The notes under the pieces were generated by a model that worked only from the letters and a program-made list of their open reading frames with translations, was not told the DNA's origin and ran no database searches. 64,000 bases of DNA, taken from the NCBI GenBank assembly GCA_910586275.1, contig CAJUIM010000002.1:1-64000 (forward strand), written 5' to 3'. Made by a program: the position numbers and the translations under genes. Source of the stretch: an uncultured Lachnospiraceae bacterium (GTDB lineage Bacteria; Bacillota; Clostridia; Lachnospirales; Lachnospiraceae). Below, piece by piece: positions 21,092-30,086 of the stretch (positions are counted from its first letter, which is position 1; each line of letters opens with the position of its first letter).

Positions 21092-23074
21092 TTATGAAAG
21101 CATTCCCTCTTTCAGTATATTGTGATCCTGCAGTACTTTTTCTATCACGGTGCCTTTTATCACATGAAGAATAGGTTTTTTCAGTGCATTGAGAGGGCCG
21201 GGAAGTTCGATTTCCAGCGGCGATTTTCCGTCCATAAGTTTTACCGTGCTGTCCAGCAATTCCCGGATATCATATACGCTGCCCCATACTTCCGGCACGC
21301 CGCGGTCTACGCCAAGCAGTCCGTACACTGCTTCCATAGCTGTCCTTACCGAATATTCGGTAGTAAAGACAGTGTCCCTAGGTGTCTCCGCAAACTGCCC
21401 TAAAAAAGCAAAGTTAACACATCCGTCCGGAATGACATCCGGGCGGTCGCCTTTTGCCCTAGGCATAAAGAATGCCGTAATATATGGCATCATGGTCGGC
21501 ACGCATACTGCACTGTTTTCTGCCAAGTCAGGAATTTGTTCTTCCGGAACGCCCAGATGGTACAGCCATTCTTCCGTAATTTCCTTGCCGGTACATTCCC
21601 GCATGGGTTTTTTTATGAAATCACCCGGCACATCGGTAAACAGGCCATATACCCATACGCACACTTTATCCTTATCCTGCTCTTTGAACTGTCCCTGCCT
21701 GTTGATCGTCCAGCTCATCAGCCAGCCGGAATCCTGACAGCTGACAATGCCGCCGGTCACTACTTTCCCGCTCTTAGGGTCACGTTTGCATATATTTGTG
21801 ATATATGGCAGGATTTTGTCATCCAAAGTGGTAACCGTTGCCGACTCCCAATTTGTTTTCGCCACATCGGAGCAGAATTTCTCCGGATGTCCGAAAGAAG
21901 GGTCTTGCTTTGCAATGTTTTTCCACAGGCTCCAGCATCCGCTGGTTCTTACCTCCGCATCCCCATTGGGCGCATGGTTTTGGTCGCCGTATACGGTGCC
22001 TTCGGTACAGCTTCCGTTAGTCACAAACACTAAATCATCTTCGGTCAGGGTAATCCCCTTTTCTATTCCTTTCACTTTACATTCAATGGTCTTCGCAATC
22101 TTCTTTCCGTTTTCCTTTTCAAAGATTACATTGGTCACTTCCGTATTGAACTGGAAGTCAACGCCTGCTTCCTCCAGATATTTCTGCATCGGAAGTATCA
22201 GGGATTCATACTGATTGTATTTTGTGAACTTTAATGCGCTGAAATCCGGAAGCCCGGCAATATGGTGAATGAATCTCTGGAAATATAATTTCATTTCCAA
22301 TGCGCTATGCCAGTTTTCAAAGGCAAACATTGTCCTCCAATATAACCAGAAAGTAGAATCGAATACTTCCTTGTCAAATACATCTTCTATTGTCTTATCG
22401 TATAAGTCTTCGTCCTTCGTCATGAACAATTTCATAATTTCCATGCAGCCTTTTTGGCTCAGGTTGAATTTTCCGTCTGTATGGGCATCTTCGCCACGGT
22501 TCATAGTCGCTCTGCAGAGAGAATAGTTGGGATCCTCTTTATTCAGCCAGTAATATTCGTCCAATACGGATACTCCCGGTGTCTCTATGGACGGAATGCT
22601 GCGGAACAAGTCCCAAAGGCATTCAAAGTGATTTTCCATCTCCCGGCCGCCGCGCATTACATATCCCCTAGAGGCATCATAGATTCCGTCACAGGCTCCT
22701 CCTGCTATATCCATGGCTTCCAAAATATGAATATGCGAGCCTGGCATCTGCCCGTCGCGTACCAAGAAACACGCAGCGGACAATGCTGCCAGCCCGCTTC
22801 CTACTATATATGCATTCTTCCCTTCCACGCCTTCCGGCTTTCTGGGTCTTGCAAATGCTTCATAATTTCCGTTTGTATAATAAATCCCTTTACTGTTTTT
22901 CTCGTTTTTCCCTCTTTCCGTATTGCGGTACTCCGTTTTATCAGCCGCTGCATGAGATGCTCTCTCTTCTGCTTTCTTTTCCGCTTTTTTATGATTTTTT
23001 GCCGCAATTGCCGCTGCGCCTGCCCCTGCTGCCAATGCCGCTACGCCCAATCCGATATTTTTTTTACTTGCCAT
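21092..23074 (-). CDS. ohyA: Oleate hydratase
   Basis: 660 residues from MASKKNIGLGVAALAAGAGA; a GTG four codons upstream is possible. An alanine/glycine-rich hydrophobic N-terminus and charged linker precede the enzyme, perhaps for membrane contact. The FAD-binding motif GSGLAALSAACFLV lies near residue 90, followed by HILEAMDIAGGACDG, RGGREMENHFECLWDLF and the C-terminal FLGQFAETPRDTVFTTEYSV, all typical of myosin-cross-reactive antigen/OhyA. It adds water to the cis-9 double bond of oleic acid to give 10-hydroxystearate, detoxifying host fatty acids. It follows a tetR gene on the same strand, separated by a strong terminator. Confidence 0.95.
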   Translation of the reverse strand: MASKKNIGLGVAALAAGAGAAAIAAKNHKKAEKKAEERASHAAADKTEYRNTERGKNEKNSKGIYYTNGNYEAFARPRKPEGVEGKNAYIVGSGLAALSAACFLVRDGQMPGSHIHILEAMDIAGGACDGIYDASRGYVMRGGREMENHFECLWDLFRSIPSIETPGVSVLDEYYWLNKEDPNYSLCRATMNRGEDAHTDGKFNLSQKGCMEIMKLFMTKDEDLYDKTIEDVFDKEVFDSTFWLYWRTMFAFENWHSALEMKLYFQRFIHHIAGLPDFSALKFTKYNQYESLILPMQKYLEEAGVDFQFNTEVTNVIFEKENGKKIAKTIECKVKGIEKGITLTEDDLVFVTNGSCTEGTVYGDQNHAPNGDAEVRTSGCWSLWKNIAKQDPSFGHPEKFCSDVAKTNWESATVTTLDDKILPYITNICKRDPKSGKVVTGGIVSCQDSGWLMSWTINRQGQFKEQDKDKVCVWVYGLFTDVPGDFIKKPMRECTGKEITEEWLYHLGVPEEQIPDLAENSAVCVPTMMPYITAFFMPRAKGDRPDVIPDGCVNFAFLGQFAETPRDTVFTTEYSVRTAMEAVYGLLGVDRGVPEVWGSVYDIRELLDSTVKLMDGKSPLEIELPGPLNALKKPILHVIKGTVIEKVLQDHNILKEGMLS

Positions 23075-23155
23075 ATTCTTTTCCACCTTTCCTGTTTATA
23101 TCTGTTTTGCTCCATGTCCTTATTCTATTCTTTCCGTTTTTCTTTTTCTATTTAC

Positions 23156-23198
23156 AAAACAGGCGGAATGATAAAAAATTTATCATTCCGCCTGTTTT
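23156..23198. terminator. Perfect 20-bp hairpin between tetR and ohyA
   Basis: AAAACAGGCGGAATGATAAA (23156-23175) pairs fully with the segment at 23179-23198 around a 3-nt loop, with T-rich flanks on both strands. Read leftward it ends the tetR transcript; ohyA therefore needs its own promoter in the 80 nt that follow, where no clear one could be placed. Confidence 0.8.
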
Positions 23199-23221
23199 GA
23201 TAAAGCGCATACCCAACATGC

Positions 23222-23788
23222 CTAATTCTTTTTCATCCGTTCAAAATTGTGGATGGAATTTGTAATGTTCCCATGGAGCGCAATTCCTATTTTATTTACG
23301 ATTACTTTATAGTCCTCTTTCATGCCGCGGTCGATCCAATCCAAAATAATCCCGACAAAGCCATATTTATAAAATTCGGCAACAAAGGCTTTATCCTCCT
23401 CCGCCACATCTGTCCCGGCGCATATTTCACCGACTACGTCTGCAATCAGCCCGTAAGTAAGCTTATACAGATAATTTTCTATTTTTTCCTTATTGACGGA
23501 ACGGTAAACATTGAGAATAAACGGCTTATTCTCCAAAACCGCCTCGAAAATCTGAAGCATCCCTTCCTGCCAAGTATCATATGTTTTCTTCCCCTGAAGC
23601 GCGCGTTTGCCGTCTTCTATGCACACCCATTCCACCAAATCATAAATATCTTTAAAATGATAGTAGAATGACATCCTGCTGATGCCGCAGTCCGATGTCA
23701 GGTCGTTAATCGTTATTTTATCCAACGGCTTATGAAGCAGCATGTTCCTCAAGGATGCTTCCAATGCCAGTTTCGTCGCATTTGACAT
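23222..23788 (-). CDS. TetR-family regulator
   Basis: 188 residues from MSNATKLALEASLRNMLLHK. The DNA-binding domain is residues 5-55 (LDKITINDLTSDCGISRMSF, YYHFKDIYDLVEWV). The C-terminal half resembles TetR_C_8/DhaS-type ligand domains (KEKIENYLYKLTYGLIADVV). It starts 2 nt after the chemoreceptor stop, so the two are probably one transcript, and lies upstream of ohyA, which it is likely to control in response to fatty acids (inference). Confidence 0.85.
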   Translation of the reverse strand: MSNATKLALEASLRNMLLHKPLDKITINDLTSDCGISRMSFYYHFKDIYDLVEWVCIEDGKRALQGKKTYDTWQEGMLQIFEAVLENKPFILNVYRSVNKEKIENYLYKLTYGLIADVVGEICAGTDVAEEDKAFVAEFYKYGFVGIILDWIDRGMKEDYKVIVNKIGIALHGNITNSIHNFERMKKN

Positions 23789-23790
23789 AA

Positions 23791-25452
23791 CTATTTCCTG
23801 GAGCCTTTCAGCCGGAACATACATGTCAGATTCTTCAGCATATTGGCCTGTGCGCTAAGCTCCTCGCTGGTTGCCGCACTCTCCTGAGCCGTAGCGGAAT
23901 TGGTCTGCACCACGCTGGAAATCTGGCTGATGCTTTCCTGAATGTCCACAATGGACTGTGCCTGTGTCCGGGATGTCTCTGCAATATGGTTTGTAGTTTC
24001 CATAACTTCGCTTGCCCCGGCTACCACGGAAGCCAGCTGAGACGCAGTTTCGTTCACGATCAGCGTGCCATGCTCTACCTTTTCTATGGAACGTGCAATC
24101 AGTTTTGCGGTGGACTTAGATGCCTCCGCACTCTTGCTTGCCAATGCCCGCACTTCCTCTGCCACTACGGCAAAGCCTTTTCCTGCCTCGCCTGCCCTGG
24201 CCGCTTCCACTGCGGCATTCAGCGCAAGAATATTTGTCTGGGAGGCAATGCTCTCAATAGTCTTAATAATCTTGCTGATTTCATTGGAACTGTCGTTGAT
24301 TTCCTGCATAGCATCAATCATTTCCTGCATCTTCTGATTGCTTTCCATGATCTGTTCCCCGACCAGTTCCACATACTTACTTGCCTGCTCCGCATTTTCC
24401 GCCGACTTCGTCACGTTCTGGGAGATTTCCCGCATGTTCATTTCCAATGCTTCCACCGTACTGGCCTGCTCTACTGCCCCTTGGCTCAATGCCTGTGCGC
24501 CTACGGATACCTGTTCGGCACCGCCGGAAACATATTCCGTGCTTTCCACAATCTGCGCCATGGTACTGTTCAGTTTCGTAAGTATATCATCCAGTGATTT
24601 CTTTATGGAAGCAAAATCACCCACATAATCCTGCTTCGTTCCGGCTGTCAGATCCCCATCCGAAATAGCCGCCAGTATCGTAGAAATTTCACCTATGTAC
24701 CCTCTCAGGGTATGTATCATATTTTTAAAGATAACCCCTAGGTGGCCGATTTCATCATTGGAACGTATGCTCACTTCCATTTGCTTATTGGAATCGAGTC
24801 CCAATTCGCCCCGTTCCATCGTCTGAGCCAGATTCGTCAGTTTCGACAGCGGCTTGGAAACGGAATGAATGATAAAAATCGACATAATCACTACGCTGAT
24901 GACAACCAGCACACACCCTACCAAAGTTGCCATCCGCACCGTTTCATCGATCTGCTGAGTAGCCGTTTCCACGGAAATGCCGCAGAAAATCAGCCCGTCA
25001 ATCTGCCCATTCTCATCTCTGGTAGGTACATAGGAGCAAAGATGTTCCACACCCAGAATTTCCATGGTTCCGACATAACTCTCTCCCTGTTCCAATATTT
25101 TCACCTTCAGATTCTCCGAAAGTTTTGTCCCTACGGCACGTTCCCCGTCTTTCACAATGGTAGTATATGCCCTCTCATCTCCGCGGAAAATCGTAAACTC
25201 ACACCGCATCAGTTCTTTCAGTTCGTCCAGCATCTCTGTTTTATCTTCCGGCCCTTGGTAATCATCCAATTCATATGCCAGCATATTCGTTCCGTTGACA
25301 CACCGGTCATGCAGCATATCCATCGCCAGGCTGGTAAACATAGCAACACATAGACGTACTACCAGAAAAATGCTGACTGCCAACAGACACACTACAATTA
25401 AGTTTACTTTGTTTCCTAAATGGCGTACTTTTCTGTTTTTTTCATCCTTCAT
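23791..25452 (-). CDS. Methyl-accepting chemotaxis protein with single Cache sensor
   Basis: 553 residues. Membrane helix at about 17-43, an outer sensor of about 125 residues ([17 protein letters not shown]... to GLIFCGIS) fitting the sCache_3 type, second helix near 174-197, HAMP to about 260, then a long signalling helix pair with the hairpin tip [20 protein letters not shown]. Glutamine/glutamate pairs for methylation are present. It would report a small extracellular ligand to CheA/CheW, none of which are encoded here. It is followed at 2 nt by tetR, an unusual pairing. Confidence 0.9.
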   Translation of the reverse strand: MKDEKNRKVRHLGNKVNLIVVCLLAVSIFLVVRLCVAMFTSLAMDMLHDRCVNGTNMLAYELDDYQGPEDKTEMLDELKELMRCEFTIFRGDERAYTTIVKDGERAVGTKLSENLKVKILEQGESYVGTMEILGVEHLCSYVPTRDENGQIDGLIFCGISVETATQQIDETVRMATLVGCVLVVISVVIMSIFIIHSVSKPLSKLTNLAQTMERGELGLDSNKQMEVSIRSNDEIGHLGVIFKNMIHTLRGYIGEISTILAAISDGDLTAGTKQDYVGDFASIKKSLDDILTKLNSTMAQIVESTEYVSGGAEQVSVGAQALSQGAVEQASTVEALEMNMREISQNVTKSAENAEQASKYVELVGEQIMESNQKMQEMIDAMQEINDSSNEISKIIKTIESIASQTNILALNAAVEAARAGEAGKGFAVVAEEVRALASKSAEASKSTAKLIARSIEKVEHGTLIVNETASQLASVVAGASEVMETTNHIAETSRTQAQSIVDIQESISQISSVVQTNSATAQESAATSEELSAQANMLKNLTCMFRLKGSRK

Positions 25453-25532
25453 CTCAATCCCTTGCCTTTCTTGTCTCCTGCATATTCAGATTGCAGACAA
25501 ATATTTTTCTGGGAGAAAGCCCAGTCTATTCT

Positions 25533-25561
25533 ATATTATCCATTCTTCGGGAAAAATGCAA
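25533..25561 (-). promoter_or_regulatory. Promoter of the chemoreceptor-tetR pair
   Basis: Minus strand TTGCAT (complement of 25556-25561), 17-nt spacer, TAATAT (complement of 25533-25538), about 80 nt before the ATG at 25452. Confidence 0.65.
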
Positions 25562-25586
25562 TAGTATATTTTAGTTTGGCATAAAA

Positions 25587-25641
25587 CTGAAAATTGCTTT
25601 CCGGCAGATGTGCGTCACAATTTGTGAGAGATTTGTGCCCC
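25587..25641 (+). repeat. Dispersed extragenic repeat, copy 2
   Basis: CTGAAAATTGCTTTCCGGCA, GATGTGCGTCAC and GAGAGATTTGTGCC in the same order and spacing as the copies at 20978-21083 and 49441-49500. The closing hairpin of copy 1 is missing. It lies between the chemoreceptor promoter and the kinase gene. Confidence 0.7.
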
Positions 25642-25662
25642 TTGTGAAAAATCGGGAAAATA

Positions 25663-26790
25663 TCACAATTGGGCTTTGCATTTCTCTATTATGCCGGCCA
25701 TCTGGCTCCACTTCTTTTCCATATCCGCTACCAGCTTGAACTGCGTCCTTGCCCGGTCTAAGTTATGGTTTTCCCTATGGATTTTAAAGTAAGTGTCTCC
25801 TTCCAGAAAGTCTGCCAGAAAGCGTATGCCGCACTCATAAGTCATAAGTTTTGCCCCCATCGGCAGCATCTCTATTTCTTTCTCCGTAAGACTTCCGCTG
25901 CAGCCTTCCAAAAATCCCTTCACATATGCCTCGAACAGCGAAAGATCCAATTCTACCTTATCAAGATCCTTTTCATCCTCGTCCCCTGTGCTTGCACCGA
26001 AGCGGATAGAATCCCCGAAATCATACAGGGACAAGCCCGGCATCACTGTATCCAAATCTATTACGCACAGCACTTCTTTCGTGCTGCTGTCAAACAGGAT
26101 GTTATTCAGTTTCGTGTCATTATGGGTAACACGCAGAGGCAGTTCCCCTGCCTGCAAAAGTTCTGTCAGCACGGAAGTCTCGTTTTCTCTCGCTAAGGCA
26201 AATGCAATCTCTTTCTCCGCCAAAGCTGCCCGCCCCATCTTATCTTCTTCCACCGCCCGCTTAAAGTTCCTGAAACGGGAAGGCGTATTGTGGAAATCAG
26301 GAATGGTTTCATGAAGTTTTTCCACCGGAAAGTCTGCCAGTTTCCTTTGGAAACAGCCAAAAGCCACCGCGCTGTCATGGAAATCTTTGGCAGATTCTAC
26401 CTTTTCCAGACAGAGAGCCCCTTCCATAAACTGGAACATTCTCCAGTAATTATGGTTACTGTCCTCATAATAGGATTTTCCTTCTTTTGTCATAATCACG
26501 TTTAAGGTTTCTCTTTCCGCATCCCTCCCCTGCTCAATCGCTTTCTTACGGAGATATTCCGTCACGTTCACCACATTCTCCATTAGCTGATGGGGATTCT
26601 TGAAAATTTCGTGGTTCATCCTCTGCAGAATATACCGTTTCGCTGTTTCACCGGGTCTTTCGTAAGTAAGCAAAAATGTATCGTTAATATGGCCGTTCCC
26701 ATATGGCTGTTTTGCCGTCAGCCTGCCTTCCGTGGCAAATTGGGCTATTGCTTCTTCGATTTGACTGTTTACCGTATTTTCCATATTCAT
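25663..26790 (-). CDS. APH-fold sugar kinase, N-acetylhexosamine 1-kinase-like
   Basis: 375 residues. Kinase signatures: a nucleotide-binding loop around GNGHINDTFLL (31-41), the catalytic HNDTKLNNILFD (223-234) and the metal-binding VIDLDTVMPGLSLYDFGDSI (243-262). The DLDTVMPG-LYDFGD combination is that of NahK, which phosphorylates GlcNAc/GalNAc at C1 for the GNB/LNB salvage route; other members act on choline or aminoglycosides, so the substrate is inferred. No lacto-N-biose phosphorylase or nucleotidyltransferase is adjacent. It stands alone between a repeat and a hairpin terminator upstream. Confidence 0.7.
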   Translation of the reverse strand: MNMENTVNSQIEEAIAQFATEGRLTAKQPYGNGHINDTFLLTYERPGETAKRYILQRMNHEIFKNPHQLMENVVNVTEYLRKKAIEQGRDAERETLNVIMTKEGKSYYEDSNHNYWRMFQFMEGALCLEKVESAKDFHDSAVAFGCFQRKLADFPVEKLHETIPDFHNTPSRFRNFKRAVEEDKMGRAALAEKEIAFALARENETSVLTELLQAGELPLRVTHNDTKLNNILFDSSTKEVLCVIDLDTVMPGLSLYDFGDSIRFGASTGDEDEKDLDKVELDLSLFEAYVKGFLEGCSGSLTEKEIEMLPMGAKLMTYECGIRFLADFLEGDTYFKIHRENHNLDRARTQFKLVADMEKKWSQMAGIIEKCKAQL

Positions 26791-26876
26791 AAACTCTCCT
26801 TAACCGTCAATCCGCTGCAACCAGCGGATGTCCCATTTTATTTCCATCGTTCTTTTCATATATTTATAAACTCAGC

Positions 26877-26900
26877 AACCCCGCCACAAACGGCGGGGTT
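26877..26900. terminator. Hairpin terminator between membrane-protein gene and kinase gene
   Basis: AACCCCGCC (26877-26885) pairs with GGCGGGGTT (26892-26900) around ACAAAC. On the minus strand it lies 12 nt after the stop of 26912-27535. The tail is not a clear T run, so efficiency is uncertain. Confidence 0.6.
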
Positions 26901-26911
26901 ATCTCTTTACT

Positions 26912-27535
26912 TTAATTTTCTCTATACCCACGGATGAAAAGAAATACTCCCACTGCCACAAGCGCTACGCCTATGAGAAACAGTACCCGGACAGCCGTAA
27001 AGCTTCTGAACTGAATCACCAGCGGATCTCCCATCTCCTCAATTTCACTTTCCGTATAATCCATCTCCCTCAGATATCCCTTATAATATTCGGCCAACTG
27101 CTCTTCCATGACTTCTACGCTTCCCGCCATATGTACAGTCGTCGTAGGTTCTACGCCGCCCATCAGAAATTCATAAGTCTCATCGGTTATTTGAGCCATA
27201 ACGTCCACATCTGCCTGACGCCCTTTCAATCCGATATAGCCGTCTGCGGTAGGAATCATGTAATATCTTCCGTTGGCCTTATCCCCGCTTCTGCTGCCGT
27301 CCGAACGTTTTGTATAAGTACTTTCCGATGCAAAGTAATCCAACACATAAATTACGTCCCCTTCCACATGAGAACCAGCCTTAACTTCTTTTCCGTCCAG
27401 CATGTCTTGAAAGCTGATGGCAGGCTTAAAGGAAATAATGAAGTCTTTTCCGGCATTGAACAGCATTGTGACGCCGATTGCCAGAAGGATCAGTATGTTC
27501 ATACTGAATGCGCCGATTAGTCTTTTGAAACTCAT
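26912..27535 (-). CDS. Membrane protein with external domain, unknown function
   Basis: 207 residues. One membrane helix at about 8-27 (AFSMNILILLAIGVTMLF), an outer region of about 150 residues rich in strands and acidic residues (IYVLDYFASESTYTKRSDGS...), then a second helix at 180-202 (VLFLIGVALVAVGVFLF) and a basic tail. No lipobox or enzyme motif. The two-helix, ectodomain-between layout suggests a sensor or accessory of the cell surface. It follows larE by about 95 nt on the same strand, so co-transcription with the nickel genes is possible but unproven. Confidence 0.7.
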   Translation of the reverse strand: MSFKRLIGAFSMNILILLAIGVTMLFNAGKDFIISFKPAISFQDMLDGKEVKAGSHVEGDVIYVLDYFASESTYTKRSDGSRSGDKANGRYYMIPTADGYIGLKGRQADVDVMAQITDETYEFLMGGVEPTTTVHMAGSVEVMEEQLAEYYKGYLREMDYTESEIEEMGDPLVIQFRSFTAVRVLFLIGVALVAVGVFLFIRGYREN

Positions 27536-27629
27536 TGTTACTCTCCTCTCTTTCTCCCTTGTGTCTTACTTTTACGGCAGATACCGTCACCCTGTCCATG
27601 CCCTTCCTTCCGCCATAAAAATGACCAGT

Positions 27630-28508
27630 TTATAATAGTTTATCAATCGTTTGAGTGCATGATACCATGTTTTCATGTGTCATGTCAATATCCATGCTTC
27701 CTGACCGGAATCCTTCCAAATCCAACGCAATATATGTGTATCCCACCTCCTTCAGAAAGGCGGCAATCTGATCCTTCTGTGCCATAATTTTGGAAAAATC
27801 TCCCTCATCCGCTTCAATCCGCGCCACAGTCTCATGCACCCGGAGCCTTACGTTGCCAAGCCCCAATGATTTCAGATAGATTTCTCCTTTTTCAGCCTGC
27901 TGTATTTTCTCATAAGTTAAGGAAGTTCCGTAAGGGAATCTGGTGGCAAGACAGGGAGCGGCAGGCTTTGCAGCCACCGACAGTCCATACTCCGCCGCCA
28001 TTTGCCGTACCTCTGCTTTCGTCATATGAGTCTCCGCCAGAGGGCTTGCAATCCGCAGTTCTTTCAGTGCCTTTATGCCCGGGCGGTATACATGAAGGTC
28101 GTCTTCATTCGTCCCCTCCAATATGACAGGAATGCCCATTTGAGCTGCCCGTTCCTTTATTTTGCGGAACAGATACTTTTTGCAGCGGTAACACCGGTCT
28201 ATGGGGTTCTCCGTAATGCCTGCTTCTTTCAGTTCGTCTATGAAAATTGCCATATGCAGAGCACCTGTCTCCTCCGCAATTTTCCTTGCTTCCTCCATTT
28301 CCCTGACAGGATGCATCCTCGTCTGAACGGTAATCCCATAGACCTTCTTTCCTGTTGTCCCTGCCGCCTCACAAGCCAGTTTCAGCAGCAAACTGCTGTC
28401 CACGCCGCCGGAAAAGGCCACGATAATATCCGTTTCCGCATATTGAGCCATCCGCTTCAAAAGCCCGTTTTTCTTCCTGCAAAAAATATCCTGCTCTTCT
28501 CTGCCCAC
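27630..28508 (-). CDS. larE: LarE, sulfur transferase of nickel-pincer cofactor synthesis
   Basis: 292 residues. The ATP-PPase loop SGGVDSS is at 33-39, the DRCYRCKKYLF motif at 105-114 and KPAAPCLATRFPYG at 181-194, with Cys186 in the place of the sacrificial sulfur-donor cysteine known from Lactiplantibacillus LarE. LarE adenylates and thiolates the two carboxyls of pyridinium-3,5-biscarboxylic acid mononucleotide. Cys106, Cys109 and Cys186 together could instead support an iron-sulfur variant, which sequence alone cannot decide. Last lar gene in the leftward order, 13 nt after larC. Confidence 0.92.
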   Translation of the reverse strand: MGREEQDIFCRKKNGLLKRMAQYAETDIIVAFSGGVDSSLLLKLACEAAGTTGKKVYGITVQTRMHPVREMEEARKIAEETGALHMAIFIDELKEAGITENPIDRCYRCKKYLFRKIKERAAQMGIPVILEGTNEDDLHVYRPGIKALKELRIASPLAETHMTKAEVRQMAAEYGLSVAAKPAAPCLATRFPYGTSLTYEKIQQAEKGEIYLKSLGLGNVRLRVHETVARIEADEGDFSKIMAQKDQIAAFLKEVGYTYIALDLEGFRSGSMDIDMTHENMVSCTQTIDKLL

Positions 28509-28521
28509 TGCCGCCTCCCAA

Positions 28522-29907
28522 TCACTTGTATCTGCTTCCTTCGTCCATAACCTGCTGCAATGTCATGCCGCTTTTTCCGGCCAGTTCTGCCGCACTCTCA
28601 TATTCCGGGTAACATTTCTCACTTCCGTCGGGCAGTGTGCATCTTTTTATCGCCAGCTCGCCCCATGGCAGCATCACGCTGCCTATTTCTCTGCGCAGAA
28701 CGGTTCGTTCCATCTGCACACGACGTATTCCAATGGTAGTGGTTTCCCGGAAAATAATCTGTTCCATTTCCGCTCTGCGCACCTCGTCACAAATAACATT
28801 CAGTTCATACGCCGGACGGTTTTTCTTCATGTAGGACGGCGTATAATATACGTCCCTTGCTCCCGCTTCCAGCAATTTCTGCATCACATATCCCAAAATC
28901 TCTCCCGTACAGTCGTCTATATTCGTCTCCAATTTACAGATTGTATCCCGACGTTCCGCTTCGGTTTCTTCCAGCAGCATTGCGCGAAGCAGACTGGGCT
29001 TTTCATAATTACGCTTCCCCGCGCCGATTCCTGTCTGGGCGACAATAAATTCCTCCGGAAGCCTGCCGGATGTCCGTATGGCTGCCACGATTGCCGCCCC
29101 CGTAGGCGTTACCAGTTCCGCTTCCATATCCGTTATCCGCATGGGAATCCGGTGGGCCTGCACAATATTGGCCACCGCCGGAACCGGAACGGGAAGAATC
29201 CCGTGCTGGCATCGGATGCTCCCCCGCCCCTCATATACAAAAGGCACAATCACATCCGTCACATCCAAGCTATCCAGACACACCGCCACGGTAACTATAT
29301 CCACAATGGAGTCCACTGCCCCCACTTCGTGAAAATGCACTTGCTCCTCCGGCAAGCCATGGGCTTTCGACTCTGCCTGCGCCAAAATGTGAAAAATACG
29401 GGCCGCCGTATCCTTTGCCCTGCCGGTCATCTCTGCCTGATCAATCATCTCCAATATCTCAGGCAGCCCCCTATGCTCATGCGCATATCCATCCGCATGA
29501 AGATGCCCATGGCCGGCGTGCCCATGGGGATGCTCCCCACCCTCATGAAAATGCCCATGGCCCAGAGTTTCCTGCAAATTCCCTTCCGCGTGAAGATGCT
29601 CATGGCCGGCGTGCCCATGAGGATGCGCCGCTTCTTCCTCATGATGATGTCCGTGACTGCCGTGCCCAAATAAATAGTCCATATCATGGTCGTGATTCTC
29701 ATGCTCCGTATCCAGTTTCACATAAAAGTCACATACATCCAGACCAGCCTTTTTCACCCGCCGTATCTCTGTCTCAAGACCATGCACCGGCAGGCTTTTC
29801 AATGCCTTTTCCAGTGCCTCACGGTCCGCCCCCAAATCCAGCAGGGCCGCTGCCGTCATATCCCCGCTGATTCCGGAATTACATTCCAAATATAACGTCT
29901 TTCCCAT
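28522..29907 (-). CDS. larC: LarC, nickel insertase, with histidine-rich loop
   Basis: 461 residues from MGKTLYLECNSGISGDMTAA. LarC uses CTP to insert nickel into the bis-thiocarboxylate pincer nucleotide. The whole protein is in one frame, unlike the two-ORF larC1/larC2 with programmed frameshift of Lactiplantibacillus. The N-terminal domain includes GLPEEQVHFHEVGAVDSIVD; the C-terminal part has TNIDDCTGEILGYVMQKLLE. Between about residues 68 and 150 lies a loop packed with histidines (HENHDHD, HGHHHEEEAAHPHGHAGHEH), likely a nickel store. Two 31-codon near-duplicates occur there. Confidence 0.95.
   Translation of the reverse strand: MGKTLYLECNSGISGDMTAAALLDLGADREALEKALKSLPVHGLETEIRRVKKAGLDVCDFYVKLDTEHENHDHDMDYLFGHGSHGHHHEEEAAHPHGHAGHEHLHAEGNLQETLGHGHFHEGGEHPHGHAGHGHLHADGYAHEHRGLPEILEMIDQAEMTGRAKDTAARIFHILAQAESKAHGLPEEQVHFHEVGAVDSIVDIVTVAVCLDSLDVTDVIVPFVYEGRGSIRCQHGILPVPVPAVANIVQAHRIPMRITDMEAELVTPTGAAIVAAIRTSGRLPEEFIVAQTGIGAGKRNYEKPSLLRAMLLEETEAERRDTICKLETNIDDCTGEILGYVMQKLLEAGARDVYYTPSYMKKNRPAYELNVICDEVRRAEMEQIIFRETTTIGIRRVQMERTVLRREIGSVMLPWGELAIKRCTLPDGSEKCYPEYESAAELAGKSGMTLQQVMDEGSRYK
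29493..29626. repeat. larC: Duplicated segment inside the larC histidine loop
   Basis: About 40 nt around GCCCATGGCCGGCGTGCCCA at 29493-29533 recur at 29586-29626 with few changes, 93 nt (31 codons) apart, giving HPHGHAGHGHLHADG and HPHGHAGHEHLHAEG. The unit keeps the frame, so copy number could vary without breaking the gene. Confidence 0.7.
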
Positions 29908-30086
29908 CCTTCTCACTCCTCTTCCTCCCGCACTCCGTCCTTCCGTAAATCGAAGTTACGCCCTGCCTGCCCCACGCCGTTGCGGCACCCATATTTCCTG
30001 TGGGCGCAGCGCATCGTCATGGAACGGACAGAGCGGAACTTTAATTTGCGGCCTTACGGAGCGCCGGTACATCGAATTCTCATTTA

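Noticed and set aside
22454..23200. Long rightward open frame of 248 codons opposite ohyA
   Set aside because: It is antisense to a clear oleate hydratase, has no ribosome site and a shadow-like composition rich in Cys, Phe and Arg.
28522..29907. Programmed frameshift in larC
   Set aside because: The gene is one uninterrupted frame covering both LarC1- and LarC2-type parts, so no frameshift is needed.
29954..30070. A 38-codon leftward frame between larB and larC
   Set aside because: No ribosome site, Arg/Pro-rich composition and no recognisable family; left as non-coding.
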